Translations under genes and position numbers: made by a program
Source: Streptomyces pacificus
GTDB taxonomy: Bacteria > Actinomycetota > Actinomycetes > Streptomycetales > Streptomycetaceae
NCBI RefSeq assembly: GCF_011766325.1
Contig: NZ_BLLG01000017.1
Location: 1-64,000 of the forward strand
Direction of reading: 5' to 3'
Length of the DNA: 64,000 nucleotides
Part shown: positions 1 to 8,556 of the stretch, piece after piece
How the letters are laid out: every line of letters starts with the position of its first letter
Position numbering within the stretch: the first letter of the stretch is position 1
Notes under the pieces: generated by a model
What the model was told of the DNA's origin: nothing
Databases searched by the model: none
What the model saw: only the letters and a program-made list of their open reading frames with translations

Positions 1-83
1 CGTCCCCGCGGCGCGCTGAGCCCTTCCCGGTCCGCTCTCTCCGTACGACCGTGCCATCCCGGCCCGGGAACGCGCCTCGACGC

Positions 84-111
84 GGGGCGCCCCCACCGCG
101 GGTGGGGCCCC
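84..111 (-). terminator. Possible terminator hairpin downstream of the lipoprotein gene
   Basis: A 7-bp perfect stem (CCCCACC at 91-97, GGTGGGG at 101-107) with a 3-nt loop extends by four G-C pairs across a small bulge. It lies about 70 bp past the stop of the leftward lipoprotein gene. There is no U-tract, as is usual in Streptomyces. Confidence 0.35.
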
Positions 112-175
112 GGCACAGGGCGCGGCCACCGGCCCGCGAACCTGCGGCTGACGGCGTCGTACACGGCATTCGCCG

Positions 176-508
176 TCACAGCGAAGGCGCGCGGCGCGCC
201 CCGCCCTCGCGGAGCCAGGTGTCCCTTTCCCTGTCCCAGTCCTTCCCTTTCCCGTCGCGCCACTTGTCCGGATCGATCCCATGCTCCCTGAGGCGGTCCT
301 TGAGGTCGTACGGGATGATGATCTTGCCGTCGGCCGTGCCGCAGGCCGCCGCCGGGGCGCTCGGCCCGCCCGCTGCGCCGTTCTCACCGGACCCGCAGGC
401 TGTCGCCCTCGGCGCGAGCGCGGCGGCCAGGGCGGCCGCCCGGAGCACCGGTCTGCGGGCGGCGGCCGCCGCCCGCCGTGCCGCGAAGACCGGGCGATGG
501 GGCCGCAT
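176..508 (-). CDS. Small predicted lipoprotein, function unknown
   Basis: A 110-residue protein not recognised by family. The ATG at 508 has AGGGGG about 8 nt upstream; an in-frame ATG eight codons further up has no better site. The N-terminus is Arg-rich followed by an Ala/Leu stretch (about residues 21-33) and a lipobox-like ATAC at 35-38, so a lipidated Cys38 is likely. After a Gly/Ala linker with a second Cys, the C-terminal half is strongly charged and Trp-containing (DKWRDGKGKDWD around 82-93), which looks like a small conserved module. The gene is divergent from the damaged siderophore aminotransferase gene, 279 bp away. A role in iron or siderophore handling is only a guess from position. 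Codon bias and the ribosome site support it being real. Confidence 0.6.
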   Translation of the reverse strand: MRPHRPVFAARRAAAAARRPVLRAAALAAALAPRATACGSGENGAAGGPSAPAAACGTADGKIIIPYDLKDRLREHGIDPDKWRDGKGKDWDRERDTWLREGGARRAPSL

Positions 509-787
509 GTGGTGATCCCCCTGGGACTTCATCAGGTGCGTGCCTACGGAACGGGACGGACCGCGCACGGCCCGGCGGCGCCGCGCCCACCATGCCGGTG
601 CCGGTGGGGACGGCGACCGGCAGGGCCGCGGTTCCCGGGCCGGGGATCTTCCGGCACGGCCGTGATCCGCCGCTTCCGGAGTCGTTGGTACGGAGGGGGA
701 CGCGGTTCCGGCGCCCACCGCCGCCAGGTGCCGGCCGACCGCAGGACGAGGCGCGACACCACCGTGACAGTCGGAGGACGAACAACC

Positions 788-1574
788 GTGGCCGTGACCG
801 AGCCCGCTCACCGGGCACAGCCCCTCGCGCACGAAGGCGTCCTGCGCCGCCAGGCGCTCCGCGAGTCGGCGGCGCGGACCTGCGCCCGCTCGCTGCCCAT
901 CGTCCCGGTACGGGCCAGGGGGCTGACGATCGAGGGGGCGGACGGGCGGCGGCGCGGTCGAGCACATCGGGGTCGACCCCGATGTGATGGTGCTGTCCAA
1001 GGCCATCGGCGGCTCCCTCCCACTCGCCGTGATCGTCTACCGAACCGACCTGGACGTCTGGCGGCCCGGTGCGCACGCCGGCGCGTTCCGGGGCAACCAG
1101 CTCGCCATGGCCGCGGGCGCGGCCACCCTGGCCTTCGTCCGGGAGAACCTGCTCGCAGAGCGGGCCGCCGCCCTCGGCGCGCGCATGCTGGGGCGGCTGC
1201 AGGGCCTCGCCGCGACCCACCGGTGCGTCGGCGACGTACCCGGCCGGGGTCTGATGATCGGCGTCGAGCTGGTCCGACCCGACACCGATGCCCCGCCGGC
1301 CGCTGCCCCGCAGCCCGGCGTCGCAAGGGCCGGTGTCCCGGGGGGTGGCGTCCCGCCGGCCGCCCCGGTCCTGGCCGCCGCCGTGCAGCGGGAGTGCCTG
1401 CGCCGCGGGCTCATCGTCGAAGTCGGCGGACGCCACCGCGGGGTGGTCCGTCTGCTGCCTCCCCTCACGCTCACCGACGAGCAGGCCGAGGCCGTCCTCG
1501 ACCGCTTCGCCGACTCCCTGGAAGCGGCCGTGCGCGCACCGCACCACCGCGACGACACCGGACCGTCTCTGTGA
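788..1574 (+). pseudogene. Class III (diaminobutyrate-type) aminotransferase, internally deleted and frameshifted
   Basis: The GTG at 788 has GGAGGAC 8-14 nt upstream and opens a typical N-terminus (LRRQALRESAART, then VRARGLTIEGADGRR) ending near 950. From 954 the sequence continues in another frame with AVEHIGVDPDVMVLSKAIGG and runs to the TGA at 1572-1574. That block is the conserved PLP-lysine region (SKAIGG) and C-terminal third of PLP fold type I class III aminotransferases. About 210-220 residues of the large domain, including the cofactor-binding glycine and DE(V) motifs, are missing at the junction. The two parts are in different frames (2 and 0). Enzymes of this type normally supply the diamine precursor for NIS siderophores. 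The downstream synthetase and acyltransferase are intact, so this looks like a recent lesion or an assembly error. The C-terminal open frame from 984 alone could not be an active enzyme. Confidence 0.85.
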
Positions 1575-1602
1575 TCCCGGACGACACCACAAGGAATCCC
1601 CC

Positions 1603-3591
1603 GTGAACCGCACCCCCGCCGCCGGCACCCCAGAACCCGACCACCGCCGCACCGCGGGCCACCGCCCCGGGTGGACTACCTCGGCCGCCCCCGCCGCCGA
1701 GGCGGGGACCGTACCGAGGCAGTCGCCCGGGGCACCCGGCGACGAAGGCGGCGGGTCCGCGGCCGGGACCGCCGCGGGGGCTGCCGCCGGGTCCGCGGCG
1801 GCCCCTCCGGGCGCGGTGGCCGAACCGCTGGACCACCGCGACCCCCTGGTGGCCGCGGACGCCGCCGCCGTGGAGAACCTGCTGCGCTGCTGGGTCCGTG
1901 AGAACGACCTCCCCGAGCCCGGCGGGGACGGTCTGCGCATCGCGCTCCACGCCAGCGGTACCGCTCTGCTGGTGCCGGTCCTCCACTGGTCCCCCACCGG
2001 CTGGCACCGCTTCGGCCCGCCCGTACTGGAAGGCGCGCCGGCGGACGCACCCCCCGCCGACGCCCTCACCGTCGCGGCCCTCCTCACCCGGGAACCGGCC
2101 GGCGACGGTGCAGGTCCCCGGACCGGCGGCCTCCGGGGAGGCGGTGGGGGACGCCGTCCGGGAGCGGTCGACCTCGCCGGACGCGTAGCGGACTCCGTCC
2201 TCCGTACGGCCGTGTTCATCGACGTCCGGCGGCGGTGTCCCGCCCCCGCGCACGGCGCCGACCTGTTCCTGACCGCCGAGCAGTCGCTGGTCCTGGGCCA
2301 TCCGCTGCATCCCACTCCCAAGAGCCGCGAAGGGCTCTCCGAGGCGGAGGCCCGGCTCTACTCGCCGGAGCTGGGCGCCTCCTTCCCCCTCCACTGGCTC
2401 GCCGTCGACCGGTCCGTGCTGGCCTGCGACTCGGCCTGGACGGAGGAAGGCCGCACGGTGCCCGCCGAGCGGATCACCTCCCGGCTGGCGGGCGGCCTCC
2501 GCCTCCCTCCCGGCACCGCGGCCCTGCCACTGCACCCCTGGCAGGCACGCAGGATGGTCCACCGGCCGGAAGCCGCCGCGCTGTTCGACGCGGGCCTCCT
2601 GACCGACCTGGGGCCCGCAGGCCAGCCCTGGCATCCCACCTCCTCGGTGCGCACCGTGTACCGGTCCGGCGCGCCGGCCATGCTCAAGCTCTCCCTCGGT
2701 GTACGCATCACCAACTCCCGCCGTGAGAACCTCCGCAAGGAACTCCACCGGGGTGTGGAGGTGCACCGGCTGCTCCGCGGCGGCCTGGGCGCGCAGTGGC
2801 GGACCGCGCACCCACGCTTCGACATCGTCCGCGACCCGGCATGGCTCGCGGTGGACACACCGGACGGAGCGCCGCTGACCGGACTCGACGTCATGATCCG
2901 GCACAACCCGTTCGGCCCCGGGGACGACGCCGTCTGCCTCGCGGGCCTCACAGCTCCCCGGCCCTGGCCGGGCCGTACGGCGCTCCGCTCCCGGCTCGCC
3001 GAGGTCATCGGCGGGCTCGCCACCCGGACGGGCCGCCCCACCGCCGAAGTCGCCGCCGAGTGGTTCCTGCGCTACCTCGACCAGGTCGTGCGCCCGGTGC
3101 TCTGGCTGGACGCCACAGCAGGTGTCGCCCTCGAGGCCCACCAGCAGAACATTCTGGTCATCCTCGATCCCCAGGGCTGGCCTGCCGGCGGCCGCTACCG
3201 CGACAACCAGGGGTACTACTTCCGGGAGTCGCGCCGTGCCGAACTCGACCGCCGGCTCCCGGGCATCGGCGCCCTCAGCGACACCTTCGTCGACGATGCC
3301 GTCACCGACGAACGCTTCACCTACTACCTCGCCGTCAACAACGTGCTCGGTCTCATCGGCGCCTTCGGGTCCCAGCGGCTCGCCGCAGAAAGCGTCCTCC
3401 TCGCCGGCTTCCGCCGCTTCCTCCACGCCGCCCGCCACCTGGGTTCACCGCTGCCGGCGCAGCTCCTGGACAGCCCGTCCCTGCGGTGCAAGGCGAACCT
3501 GCTCACCCGGCTCCACGGCCTGGACGAGCTGGCCGGACCCGTGGACACCCAGTCCGTCTACGTCACCATCGGCAACCCGCTGCACCCGTGA
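1603..3591 (+). CDS. NRPS-independent siderophore synthetase, IucA/IucC family
   Basis: A 662-residue ATP-dependent synthetase of the kind that condenses a citrate-type carboxylate with an amine or hydroxylamine via an acyl-adenylate. The GTG at 1603 has AAGGAA 7-12 nt upstream and starts 28 nt after the broken aminotransferase stop. Residues about 1-75 are an Ala/Gly/Pro-rich extension absent from IucA or IucC (about 580-600 residues). Family motifs follow: GHPLHPTPKSREG (ATP contact), FPLHW, LPLHPWQ, KLSLGVRITNSRREN, and EAHQQN near the C-terminus. A low-complexity Gly/Arg insert is also present around residues 170-190. The product cannot be told from sequence. It is the central enzyme of a locus conserved in many streptomycetes (SCO5799-5801-like, from memory). 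The intact frame suggests selection continues or the aminotransferase lesion is young. Confidence 0.9.
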   Translation: MNRTPAAGTPEPDHRRTAGHRPGWTTSAAPAAEAGTVPRQSPGAPGDEGGGSAAGTAAGAAAGSAAAPPGAVAEPLDHRDPLVAADAAAVENLLRCWVRENDLPEPGGDGLRIALHASGTALLVPVLHWSPTGWHRFGPPVLEGAPADAPPADALTVAALLTREPAGDGAGPRTGGLRGGGGGRRPGAVDLAGRVADSVLRTAVFIDVRRRCPAPAHGADLFLTAEQSLVLGHPLHPTPKSREGLSEAEARLYSPELGASFPLHWLAVDRSVLACDSAWTEEGRTVPAERITSRLAGGLRLPPGTAALPLHPWQARRMVHRPEAAALFDAGLLTDLGPAGQPWHPTSSVRTVYRSGAPAMLKLSLGVRITNSRRENLRKELHRGVEVHRLLRGGLGAQWRTAHPRFDIVRDPAWLAVDTPDGAPLTGLDVMIRHNPFGPGDDAVCLAGLTAPRPWPGRTALRSRLAEVIGGLATRTGRPTAEVAAEWFLRYLDQVVRPVLWLDATAGVALEAHQQNILVILDPQGWPAGGRYRDNQGYYFRESRRAELDRRLPGIGALSDTFVDDAVTDERFTYYLAVNNVLGLIGAFGSQRLAAESVLLAGFRRFLHAARHLGSPLPAQLLDSPSLRCKANLLTRLHGLDELAGPVDTQSVYVTIGNPLHP

Positions 3592-3676
3592 GGAGACGCG
3601 CCCCGGCGCGTCCGGCGCCGCCCCCGAAGGGCCCCGCCGGCCGAGCCTCCCCCTGCCGGCGCCGACCCGCGGTCCA

Positions 3677-3704
3677 CCCGTCAAAGCCCACCCGTCAAAG
3701 CCCA
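3677..3704. repeat. Two tandem copies of a 14-bp unit
   Basis: CCCGTCAAAGCCCA is repeated exactly twice, with the flanks continuing the pattern (CCCG follows). It lies between the siderophore synthetase and acyltransferase genes. Confidence 0.8.
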
Positions 3705-3791
3705 CCCGCCACCGGGGAGACCGGTCACCCGGGACCGGCACCCCCGTTCGGCGACCAGCCCGTCCGAACTGCCGAGAGGAGAGCGTCAGCG

Positions 3792-4589
3792 ATGTCGCCC
3801 ACCGGAGCGAGCGCCGAGACAGGCGGACCAGACACCCCCTGCGACGGCAGCGGCGTGGAGGACACCCTCGAACTGCGGCTGCCCGGCGAACTCGCGGAGC
3901 TGCTCGGGCAGGACCGGCAGTCCCGCGCTGCGGCACCGGACGGCCGGGAACCGCGGCGCGCCGTCCCCCGCGGTGCCCGCGACGGGGAGCCCCCACCCGG
4001 CCGGCCCCTCCCCGGCGAGGACCTGCTCGACGCCCTCGCCGGGTGGGGTGCCGCAGCCACCCCCTTCGGCGCCTTCCAGCTGGTGCCCGTCCAGATCGAT
4101 CGGGATCTGCGACTCATCAGCCGCTGGATGAACGACCCCGCCGTCGCGGCCTTCTGGGAACTCGCCGGACCGGAGTCCGTCACGGAACACCATCTCGGCG
4201 GCCAGCTCGCCGGCGACGGCCGCAGCGTTCCCTGCCTCGGCGTCCTCGACGGGGTGCCGAAGGGCTATTTCGAGATCTACCGGGCCGACCTCGACCCGGT
4301 TGCGCGCCACTACCCGGCCCGGCCCCACGACACCGGCATCCACCTCCTCATCGGAGGCGTCGCCGACCGCGGCCGCGGCCTCGGCACGGCGCTGCTCCGG
4401 GCGGCGGCCGACCACGTACTCGACCACCGCCCCCACTGCGCACGGGTCGTCGCCGAACCCGACCTGCGCAACGTCCCCTCCGTCTCGGCCTTCCTCAGCG
4501 CCGGCTTCCGCTTCTCCGCGGAAGTCGACCTCCCCGATAAGCGAGCCGCGCTCATGGTCCGCGACCGGGCGCTGAGCAAGGTGCTGTGA
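3792..4589 (+). CDS. IucB-like GNAT acyltransferase of the siderophore locus
   Basis: A 265-residue protein. The ATG at 3792 follows a purine-rich site (GAGAGGAGAG, ending at about 3783). Residues 1-95 are a variable, Pro/Gly-rich leader. The rest is the acyl-CoA N-acyltransferase domain of the siderophore type (Pfam Acetyltransf_8, IucB/RhbD-like), with RWMNDPAVAAFWELAG and the acyl-CoA pyrophosphate loop GRGLGTALL. Such enzymes acylate hydroxylamines or amines in hydroxamate siderophore synthesis. It lies 200 bp after the IucA/IucC gene on the same strand and is followed at once by a terminator, so it ends the operon. The acyl donor and acceptor are not determinable here. All motifs are intact. 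Confidence 0.88.
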   Translation: MSPTGASAETGGPDTPCDGSGVEDTLELRLPGELAELLGQDRQSRAAAPDGREPRRAVPRGARDGEPPPGRPLPGEDLLDALAGWGAAATPFGAFQLVPVQIDRDLRLISRWMNDPAVAAFWELAGPESVTEHHLGGQLAGDGRSVPCLGVLDGVPKGYFEIYRADLDPVARHYPARPHDTGIHLLIGGVADRGRGLGTALLRAAADHVLDHRPHCARVVAEPDLRNVPSVSAFLSAGFRFSAEVDLPDKRAALMVRDRALSKVL

Positions 4590-4591
4590 AC

Positions 4592-4613
4592 GGCCCGCCG
4601 CCTGAGGCGGGCC
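4592..4613 (+). terminator. Terminator of the siderophore operon
   Basis: A perfect 8-bp stem (GGCCCGCC / GGCGGGCC) with a 6-nt loop begins 3 nt after the acyltransferase stop codon. Confidence 0.75.
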
Positions 4614-4979
4614 CCCGAGAGACCGCCCGAGCCGCAGCGGTTCCAGCCGAGGATCCCCTGTGCCGAAGTCCCCGCCGTCCGGCCTCGCCGACCTGGACCA
4701 CGCCTTCCCGGACGGCCACCGGACCGGTCACCCCCCGGCACGTCGTTGTCAAGGGCCGCACCGGCCTTTCGGCACACGACGCCGCAAGGGGCCCTTGAGG
4801 CACGCACCCCGGTGCGGCCGCGCCGGATCGCCGCCGGTGACGGCCGTGCCGCCCACCGCGGTGTGCCGGTCCCGACACCCCGAGCGCCTCTCCGCCCAGG
4901 AGCTCGGCCCGCAACCACCTGAGCACGGGTTGGCGCCCTGGGCCGGCCGGGAACGGGTCGCGCTGTCGGTGGCGGCCCG
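4614..4979. other. Gene-free interval with one long-looped inverted repeat
   Basis: About 365 bp with no supported gene. Short open frames on both strands here show no ribosome site or family signal. The only structure is the 9-bp inverted repeat at 4749-4798. Confidence 0.6.
4749..4798. repeat. 9-bp perfect inverted repeat with 32-nt loop
   Basis: TCAAGGGCC at 4749-4757 pairs with GGCCCTTGA at 4790-4798. It is upstream of the helicase gene; role unknown. Confidence 0.5.
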
Positions 4980-4985
4980 TAGGGT
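4980..4985 (+). promoter_or_regulatory. -10 hexamer, probable leaderless promoter of the DinG-like helicase
   Basis: TAGGGT lies 9 nt before the ATG at 4995, with no convincing ribosome site between them, so transcription should begin at or next to the start codon. Confidence 0.5.
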
Positions 4986-4994
4986 GGGCGTCCT

Positions 4995-6992
4995 ATGACG
5001 AAGCCATCCCTCCCCGAGCTCCTCCACGCAGCCGTCACCGCCGTCGGCGGGGTCGAGCGGCCCGGCCAGGTCACCATGGCCGAGTCCGTCTCGGAGGCCA
5101 TCGACGACGGATCACATCTGCTCATCCAGGCCGGCACCGGCACCGGCAAGTCGCTGGGGTACCTGGTGCCCGCCCTGGCCCACGGGGACCGCGTGGTGGT
5201 CGCCACGGCGACGCTCGCGCTGCAGCGCCAGCTCGTCGAGCGGGACCTGCCGAGGACGGTGGAGGCCCTCCACCCGCTGCTTCGCCGCAGACCGGAGTTC
5301 GCCATGCTCAAGGGCCGGTCGAACTACCTGTGCCTGCACCGGCTCCACGAGGGTGTCCCCCAGGAGGAGGGGGAAGGGCTCTTCGACCCCCACCCGGCCT
5401 TCGGCACGGGGGACACGGTCTCGACCGGCCCCACCAGCAAGCTGGGCCAGGACCTGATGCGGCTGCGCGACTGGTCGGACGAGACGGAGACCGGTGACCG
5501 GGACGACCTCACCCCCGGCGTGTCCGACCGGGCGTGGTCGCAGGTCTCCGTGTCCTCCCGGGAGTGCCTCGGCGCGAGCAGGTGCGCCTACGGAGCGGAG
5601 TGCTTCGCGGAGATGGCGCGGGAGCGTGCGAAGCTCGCCGAGGTGGTCGTGACGAACCACGCCCTGCTCGCCATCGACGCGATCGAGGGCGCTCCGGTGC
5701 TTCCGCAGCACGAGGTCCTGATCGTGGACGAGGCCCATGAGCTGGTCTCGCGGGTCACCGGGGTCGCCACGGGCGAACTCACTCCCGGCCAGGTCAACCG
5801 CGCGGTGCGGCGCGCGGCCAAGCTGGTCGACGAGAAGGCGGCCGATCAGCTCCAGACGGCCGCCGAGGGCTTCGAGAGGCTGATGGAGCTGGCGCTGCCC
5901 GGCCGCCTCGACGAGATTCCCGAGGACCTGGGCTATGCGCTGGCGGCGCTGCGCGACGCCGCCCGCACGGTGATCTCGGCGCTGGGCGCTGCCCGCGATC
6001 AGTCCGCACAGGACGAGGACGCCGTTCGCAAGCAGGCGCTCGCGTCGGTCGAGTCCGTGCACGAGGTCGCCGAGCGGATCAGCCAGGGCTCCGAGTACGA
6101 CGTGGTGTGGTACGAGCGCCACGACCGCTTCGGGGCGTCGCTGCGTGTGGCCCCGCTTTCGGTGTCGGGCCTGCTGCGCGAGAAGCTCTTCGCCGAGCGC
6201 TCGGTGGTGCTCACCTCGGCGACGCTCAAACTGGGTGGTGACTTCAACGGGGTGGGGGCGTCCCTCGGGTTGGCGCCCGAGGGCGCCGAGGGCGATGACC
6301 TGCCCGTCTGGAAGGGCGTCGATGTGGGCTCGCCGTTCGACTACCCCAGGCAGGGCATTCTCTATGTCGCGAGGCATCTGTCGCGCCCTGTCCGGGACGG
6401 TGGGCGTGACGACATGCTCGATGAACTCACCGAACTGATCCAGGCGGCCGGCGGACGCACGCTCGGACTGTTCTCCTCCATGCGGGCGGCCCAGCTCGCG
6501 GCCGAGGAACTGCGTTCCCGTATTCCGGAGTTCCCGATCCTGCTGCAAGGCGAGGAAACCCTCGGGGAGCTGATCAGGGGCTTCGCGGCCGACCCCCGGA
6601 CATGCCTGTTCGGCACGCTCTCCCTCTGGCAGGGTGTCGACGTCCCCGGAGCGAGCTGCCAGCTGGTGGTGATGGACAAGATTCCGTTTCCGCGCCCCGA
6701 CGATCCTTTGATGAGCGCACGGCAGAAGGCGGTGGAGGAAGCCGGCGGAAACGGCTTCATGGCCGTGGCGGCGACCCATGCGGCGCTGCTGATGGCTCAG
6801 GGCGCGGGCCGCCTGGTGCGGGCCACCGCAGACCGCGGTGTGGTCGCCGTGCTCGATCAGAGGCTTGCCACGGCGCGCTACGGGAGCTATCTGAAGGCGT
6901 CACTGCCGGACTTCTGGTACACCACGGACCGCAATCAGGTGCGCCGCTCCCTCGCGGCGATCGATGAGGCGGCGAAGGCCGACGGGGCGTAG
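4995..6992 (+). CDS. ATP-dependent DNA helicase, DinG/XPD (Rad3) family
   Basis: A 665-residue superfamily 2 helicase, likely 5'-3' polarity, acting in repair or at R-loops and D-loops. Visible parts: Walker A AGTGTGKS (46-53); four Cys for the XPD-type [4Fe-4S] cluster (C113 in SNYLC, then C191, C197, C203 in ECLGASRC and GAEC); Walker B DEAH (245-248); motif III-like TSATL; motif VI QGAGRLVR near the C-terminus. Length is normal for actinobacterial DinG-like helicases, and no exonuclease domain is fused. It converges on lexA with a shared terminator. No LexA box was seen upstream, so direct SOS control is not evident. dinG is a plausible symbol, but orthology to E. coli DinG is uncertain. 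Confidence 0.92.
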   Translation: MTKPSLPELLHAAVTAVGGVERPGQVTMAESVSEAIDDGSHLLIQAGTGTGKSLGYLVPALAHGDRVVVATATLALQRQLVERDLPRTVEALHPLLRRRPEFAMLKGRSNYLCLHRLHEGVPQEEGEGLFDPHPAFGTGDTVSTGPTSKLGQDLMRLRDWSDETETGDRDDLTPGVSDRAWSQVSVSSRECLGASRCAYGAECFAEMARERAKLAEVVVTNHALLAIDAIEGAPVLPQHEVLIVDEAHELVSRVTGVATGELTPGQVNRAVRRAAKLVDEKAADQLQTAAEGFERLMELALPGRLDEIPEDLGYALAALRDAARTVISALGAARDQSAQDEDAVRKQALASVESVHEVAERISQGSEYDVVWYERHDRFGASLRVAPLSVSGLLREKLFAERSVVLTSATLKLGGDFNGVGASLGLAPEGAEGDDLPVWKGVDVGSPFDYPRQGILYVARHLSRPVRDGGRDDMLDELTELIQAAGGRTLGLFSSMRAAQLAAEELRSRIPEFPILLQGEETLGELIRGFAADPRTCLFGTLSLWQGVDVPGASCQLVVMDKIPFPRPDDPLMSARQKAVEEAGGNGFMAVAATHAALLMAQGAGRLVRATADRGVVAVLDQRLATARYGSYLKASLPDFWYTTDRNQVRRSLAAIDEAAKADGA

Positions 6993-7114
6993 GCCGAGGT
7001 CGGCGGCGCCGGGAGGCTTCTGGCATGGTGCGGCCCAGTAGGGGGCGGGCCTCGGTCATCGGGCAACGTGTATCGGGCACTATGCATCCGCCGTCGCAGA
7101 GCCGCGGATACGAG

Positions 7115-7149
7115 GGGCCCCGGGACCGGCGCAGTGGGTCCCGGGGCCC
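7115..7149. terminator. Bidirectional terminator between the helicase gene and lexA
   Basis: A perfect 13-bp stem (GGGCCCCGGGACC at 7115-7127 with its complement at 7137-7149) and a 9-nt loop. It lies between the convergent stops at 6992 and 7172. Confidence 0.9.
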
Positions 7150-7171
7150 GGTCAGAGCCGACGAGGTGTGC

Positions 7172-7981
7172 TCACACTCGCCGAAGCACCGCCACCACCT
7201 TGCCGAGAATCGTGGCCTCGTCGCCCGGGATCGGCTGATACGCCGCGTTATGGGGGAGTAGCCATACGTGGCCGTCCTCGCGCCTGAAGCGCTTCACGGT
7301 GGCCTCGCCGTCGAGCATGGCCGCGACGATGTCGCCGTTCTCGGCGACCGGCTGACGGCGGACGGTGACCCAGTCGCCGTCGCAGATCGCGGCCTCGATC
7401 ATCGAGTCACCCACGACCTTCAGAACGAACAGCTCGCCGTCTCCGACGAGCTGGCGGGGGAGAGGGAAGACATCCTCGACCGACTCCTCGGCGAGGATGG
7501 GGCCACCGGCGGCGATTCGGCCGACCAACGGCACGTACGAGGCCGCGGGCTTGCCCGTCGTGTCGGCCGGCTGTGTGGCCGGCTGGTCGGAGCCCCGCAC
7601 CTCGTAGGCCCGGGGCCGGTGCGGGTCACGACGGAGGAAGCCCTTCCGCTCCAGGGCCATCAGCTGATGTGCCACGGACGACGTGCTGGACAGGCCCACC
7701 GCCTGACCGATCTCGCGCATCGACGGCGGGTATCCGCGGCGCTGCACCGAGTCGCGGATGACCTCGATGACCCTGCGCTGGCGGTCCGTGAGCCCCGAGC
7801 TGTCCGCGCGGATACCCGGAGGCCGACCGGGTAGCGAACGGGCGGGGCGCGCGGGCTCGGCGCCCTCCGGGGTCGTGGCTGCGTCATTCATGGCATGCAC
7901 CGGCTCGAATCGGTTCTGGGAGCGGTTCTGGGCAGTGATGGCGGCACTGTCAACGGCGGCACTGTCAGCGGTGGTGGTCAC
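7172..7981 (-). CDS. lexA: LexA, SOS transcriptional repressor
   Basis: A 269-residue repressor-protease that represses DNA damage genes and self-cleaves when bound to RecA filaments. The GTG at 7981 was chosen for the GAGAGGGG site upstream and the known streptomycete N-terminal extension (about 60 variable residues). The winged-helix domain spans about 63-130 (LTDRQRRVIEVIRDSV, SMREIGQAVGLSS). The cleavage dyad is Ala158-Gly159 (IAAGG). The catalytic pair is Ser193 (GDSM) and Lys230 (ATVKRF). All key residues are present. A near-consensus LexA box 64-77 bp upstream indicates autoregulation. It is divergent from nrdR-nrdJ and convergent with the DinG-like helicase gene. Confidence 0.98.
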   Translation of the reverse strand: MTTTADSAAVDSAAITAQNRSQNRFEPVHAMNDAATTPEGAEPARPARSLPGRPPGIRADSSGLTDRQRRVIEVIRDSVQRRGYPPSMREIGQAVGLSSTSSVAHQLMALERKGFLRRDPHRPRAYEVRGSDQPATQPADTTGKPAASYVPLVGRIAAGGPILAEESVEDVFPLPRQLVGDGELFVLKVVGDSMIEAAICDGDWVTVRRQPVAENGDIVAAMLDGEATVKRFRREDGHVWLLPHNAAYQPIPGDEATILGKVVAVLRRV

Positions 7982-8044
7982 GTCGGCCCCTCTCGAGATG
8001 GTCTCCCTAGCTGGACAACGGTAGTTGCTTTCGAAAGGTTGCGC

Positions 8045-8058
8045 CAAACACACGTTCG
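8045..8058 (-). promoter_or_regulatory. LexA operator (SOS box) of lexA
   Basis: CAAACACACGTTCG matches the Gram-positive/actinobacterial SOS consensus CGAAC-N4-GTTCG with one mismatch (A for G at position 2). It lies 64 bp upstream of the lexA start. Confidence 0.8.
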
Positions 8059-8396
8059 AGTGAAAAAACGCAGATCACCTTACGCTTGTCTGGGGCTCGG
8101 TGTATGGAGGACTGCTTTTGCGCCGGTGGTGCGGGTCTTCGCGGCTGCCGGACCGCGCTGGGCGCGCACTCCGGGGCCGACGGCGTGCCCACCCCTCCCG
8201 GCCTGGTCCTGATCTGGTCCTGATCTGGCGGGGTGGTTCCAGTCTGTCATCCGATGCCGCCGGAGAGGTCGACCCGGGCCCGGGTCCGGGCGTGCCGGGC
8301 GCCCCGGGTAGCCTCGTCGCCGACCGGTGCCGGCCTGCGGCCCCTGCGCCGGGCGTCCCTGCCGCACGACACGCGTCAGGGGTGATTGGCGGCCAA

Positions 8397-8443
8397 ACCC
8401 CAGATCTAGTGGTTGGATTGTCCCAGCCGCCCAGAAGTTGTGG
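8397..8443 (+). promoter_or_regulatory. Two NrdR boxes upstream of nrdR-nrdJ
   Basis: Two related 16-mers, ACCCCAGATCTAGTGG (8397-8412) and CGCCCAGAAGTTGTGG (8428-8443), repeat at exactly 31 bp, three helical turns. Paired boxes about 31 bp apart are the known architecture of NrdR operators, and the sequences resemble the family pattern ACACWATATNTWGTGT. Confidence 0.7.
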
Positions 8444-8454
8444 TCCCCGGTCCA

Positions 8455-8481
8455 TTGAGGGTCGAGGCGATCGCCTATGCT
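8455..8481 (+). promoter_or_regulatory. Candidate nrdR promoter
   Basis: TTGAGG (8455-8460) and TATGCT (8476-8481) with a 15-nt spacer, which is short. It lies just downstream of the NrdR boxes and 75 bp before the start codon. Confidence 0.4.
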
Positions 8482-8556
8482 GGTGGCTGCTTCACGGGGG
8501 CCGGCGCGCCCCCGCGAGGCTGTTCAGCCGCGCGGTCAAAGGAGGGTCGAGGAACC

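Larger units (their letters stand above)
7982..8556. other. Divergent lexA / nrdR control region
   Basis: 575 bp with no supported gene. It holds the LexA box, a 10-bp perfect palindrome CTTTCGAAAG at 8028-8037, and the paired NrdR boxes, which are annotated separately. The middle part (about 8100-8390) is GC-rich with nothing recognisable. Confidence 0.7.

Noticed and set aside
509..787. Iron box upstream of the siderophore locus
   Set aside because: No sequence resembling the TTAGGTTAGGCTCACCTAA consensus in this spacer.
4660..4998. 112-codon open frame before the helicase gene
   Set aside because: No ribosome site, arginine/proline-rich composition, and it ends inside the helicase start region; typical GC-rich chance frame.
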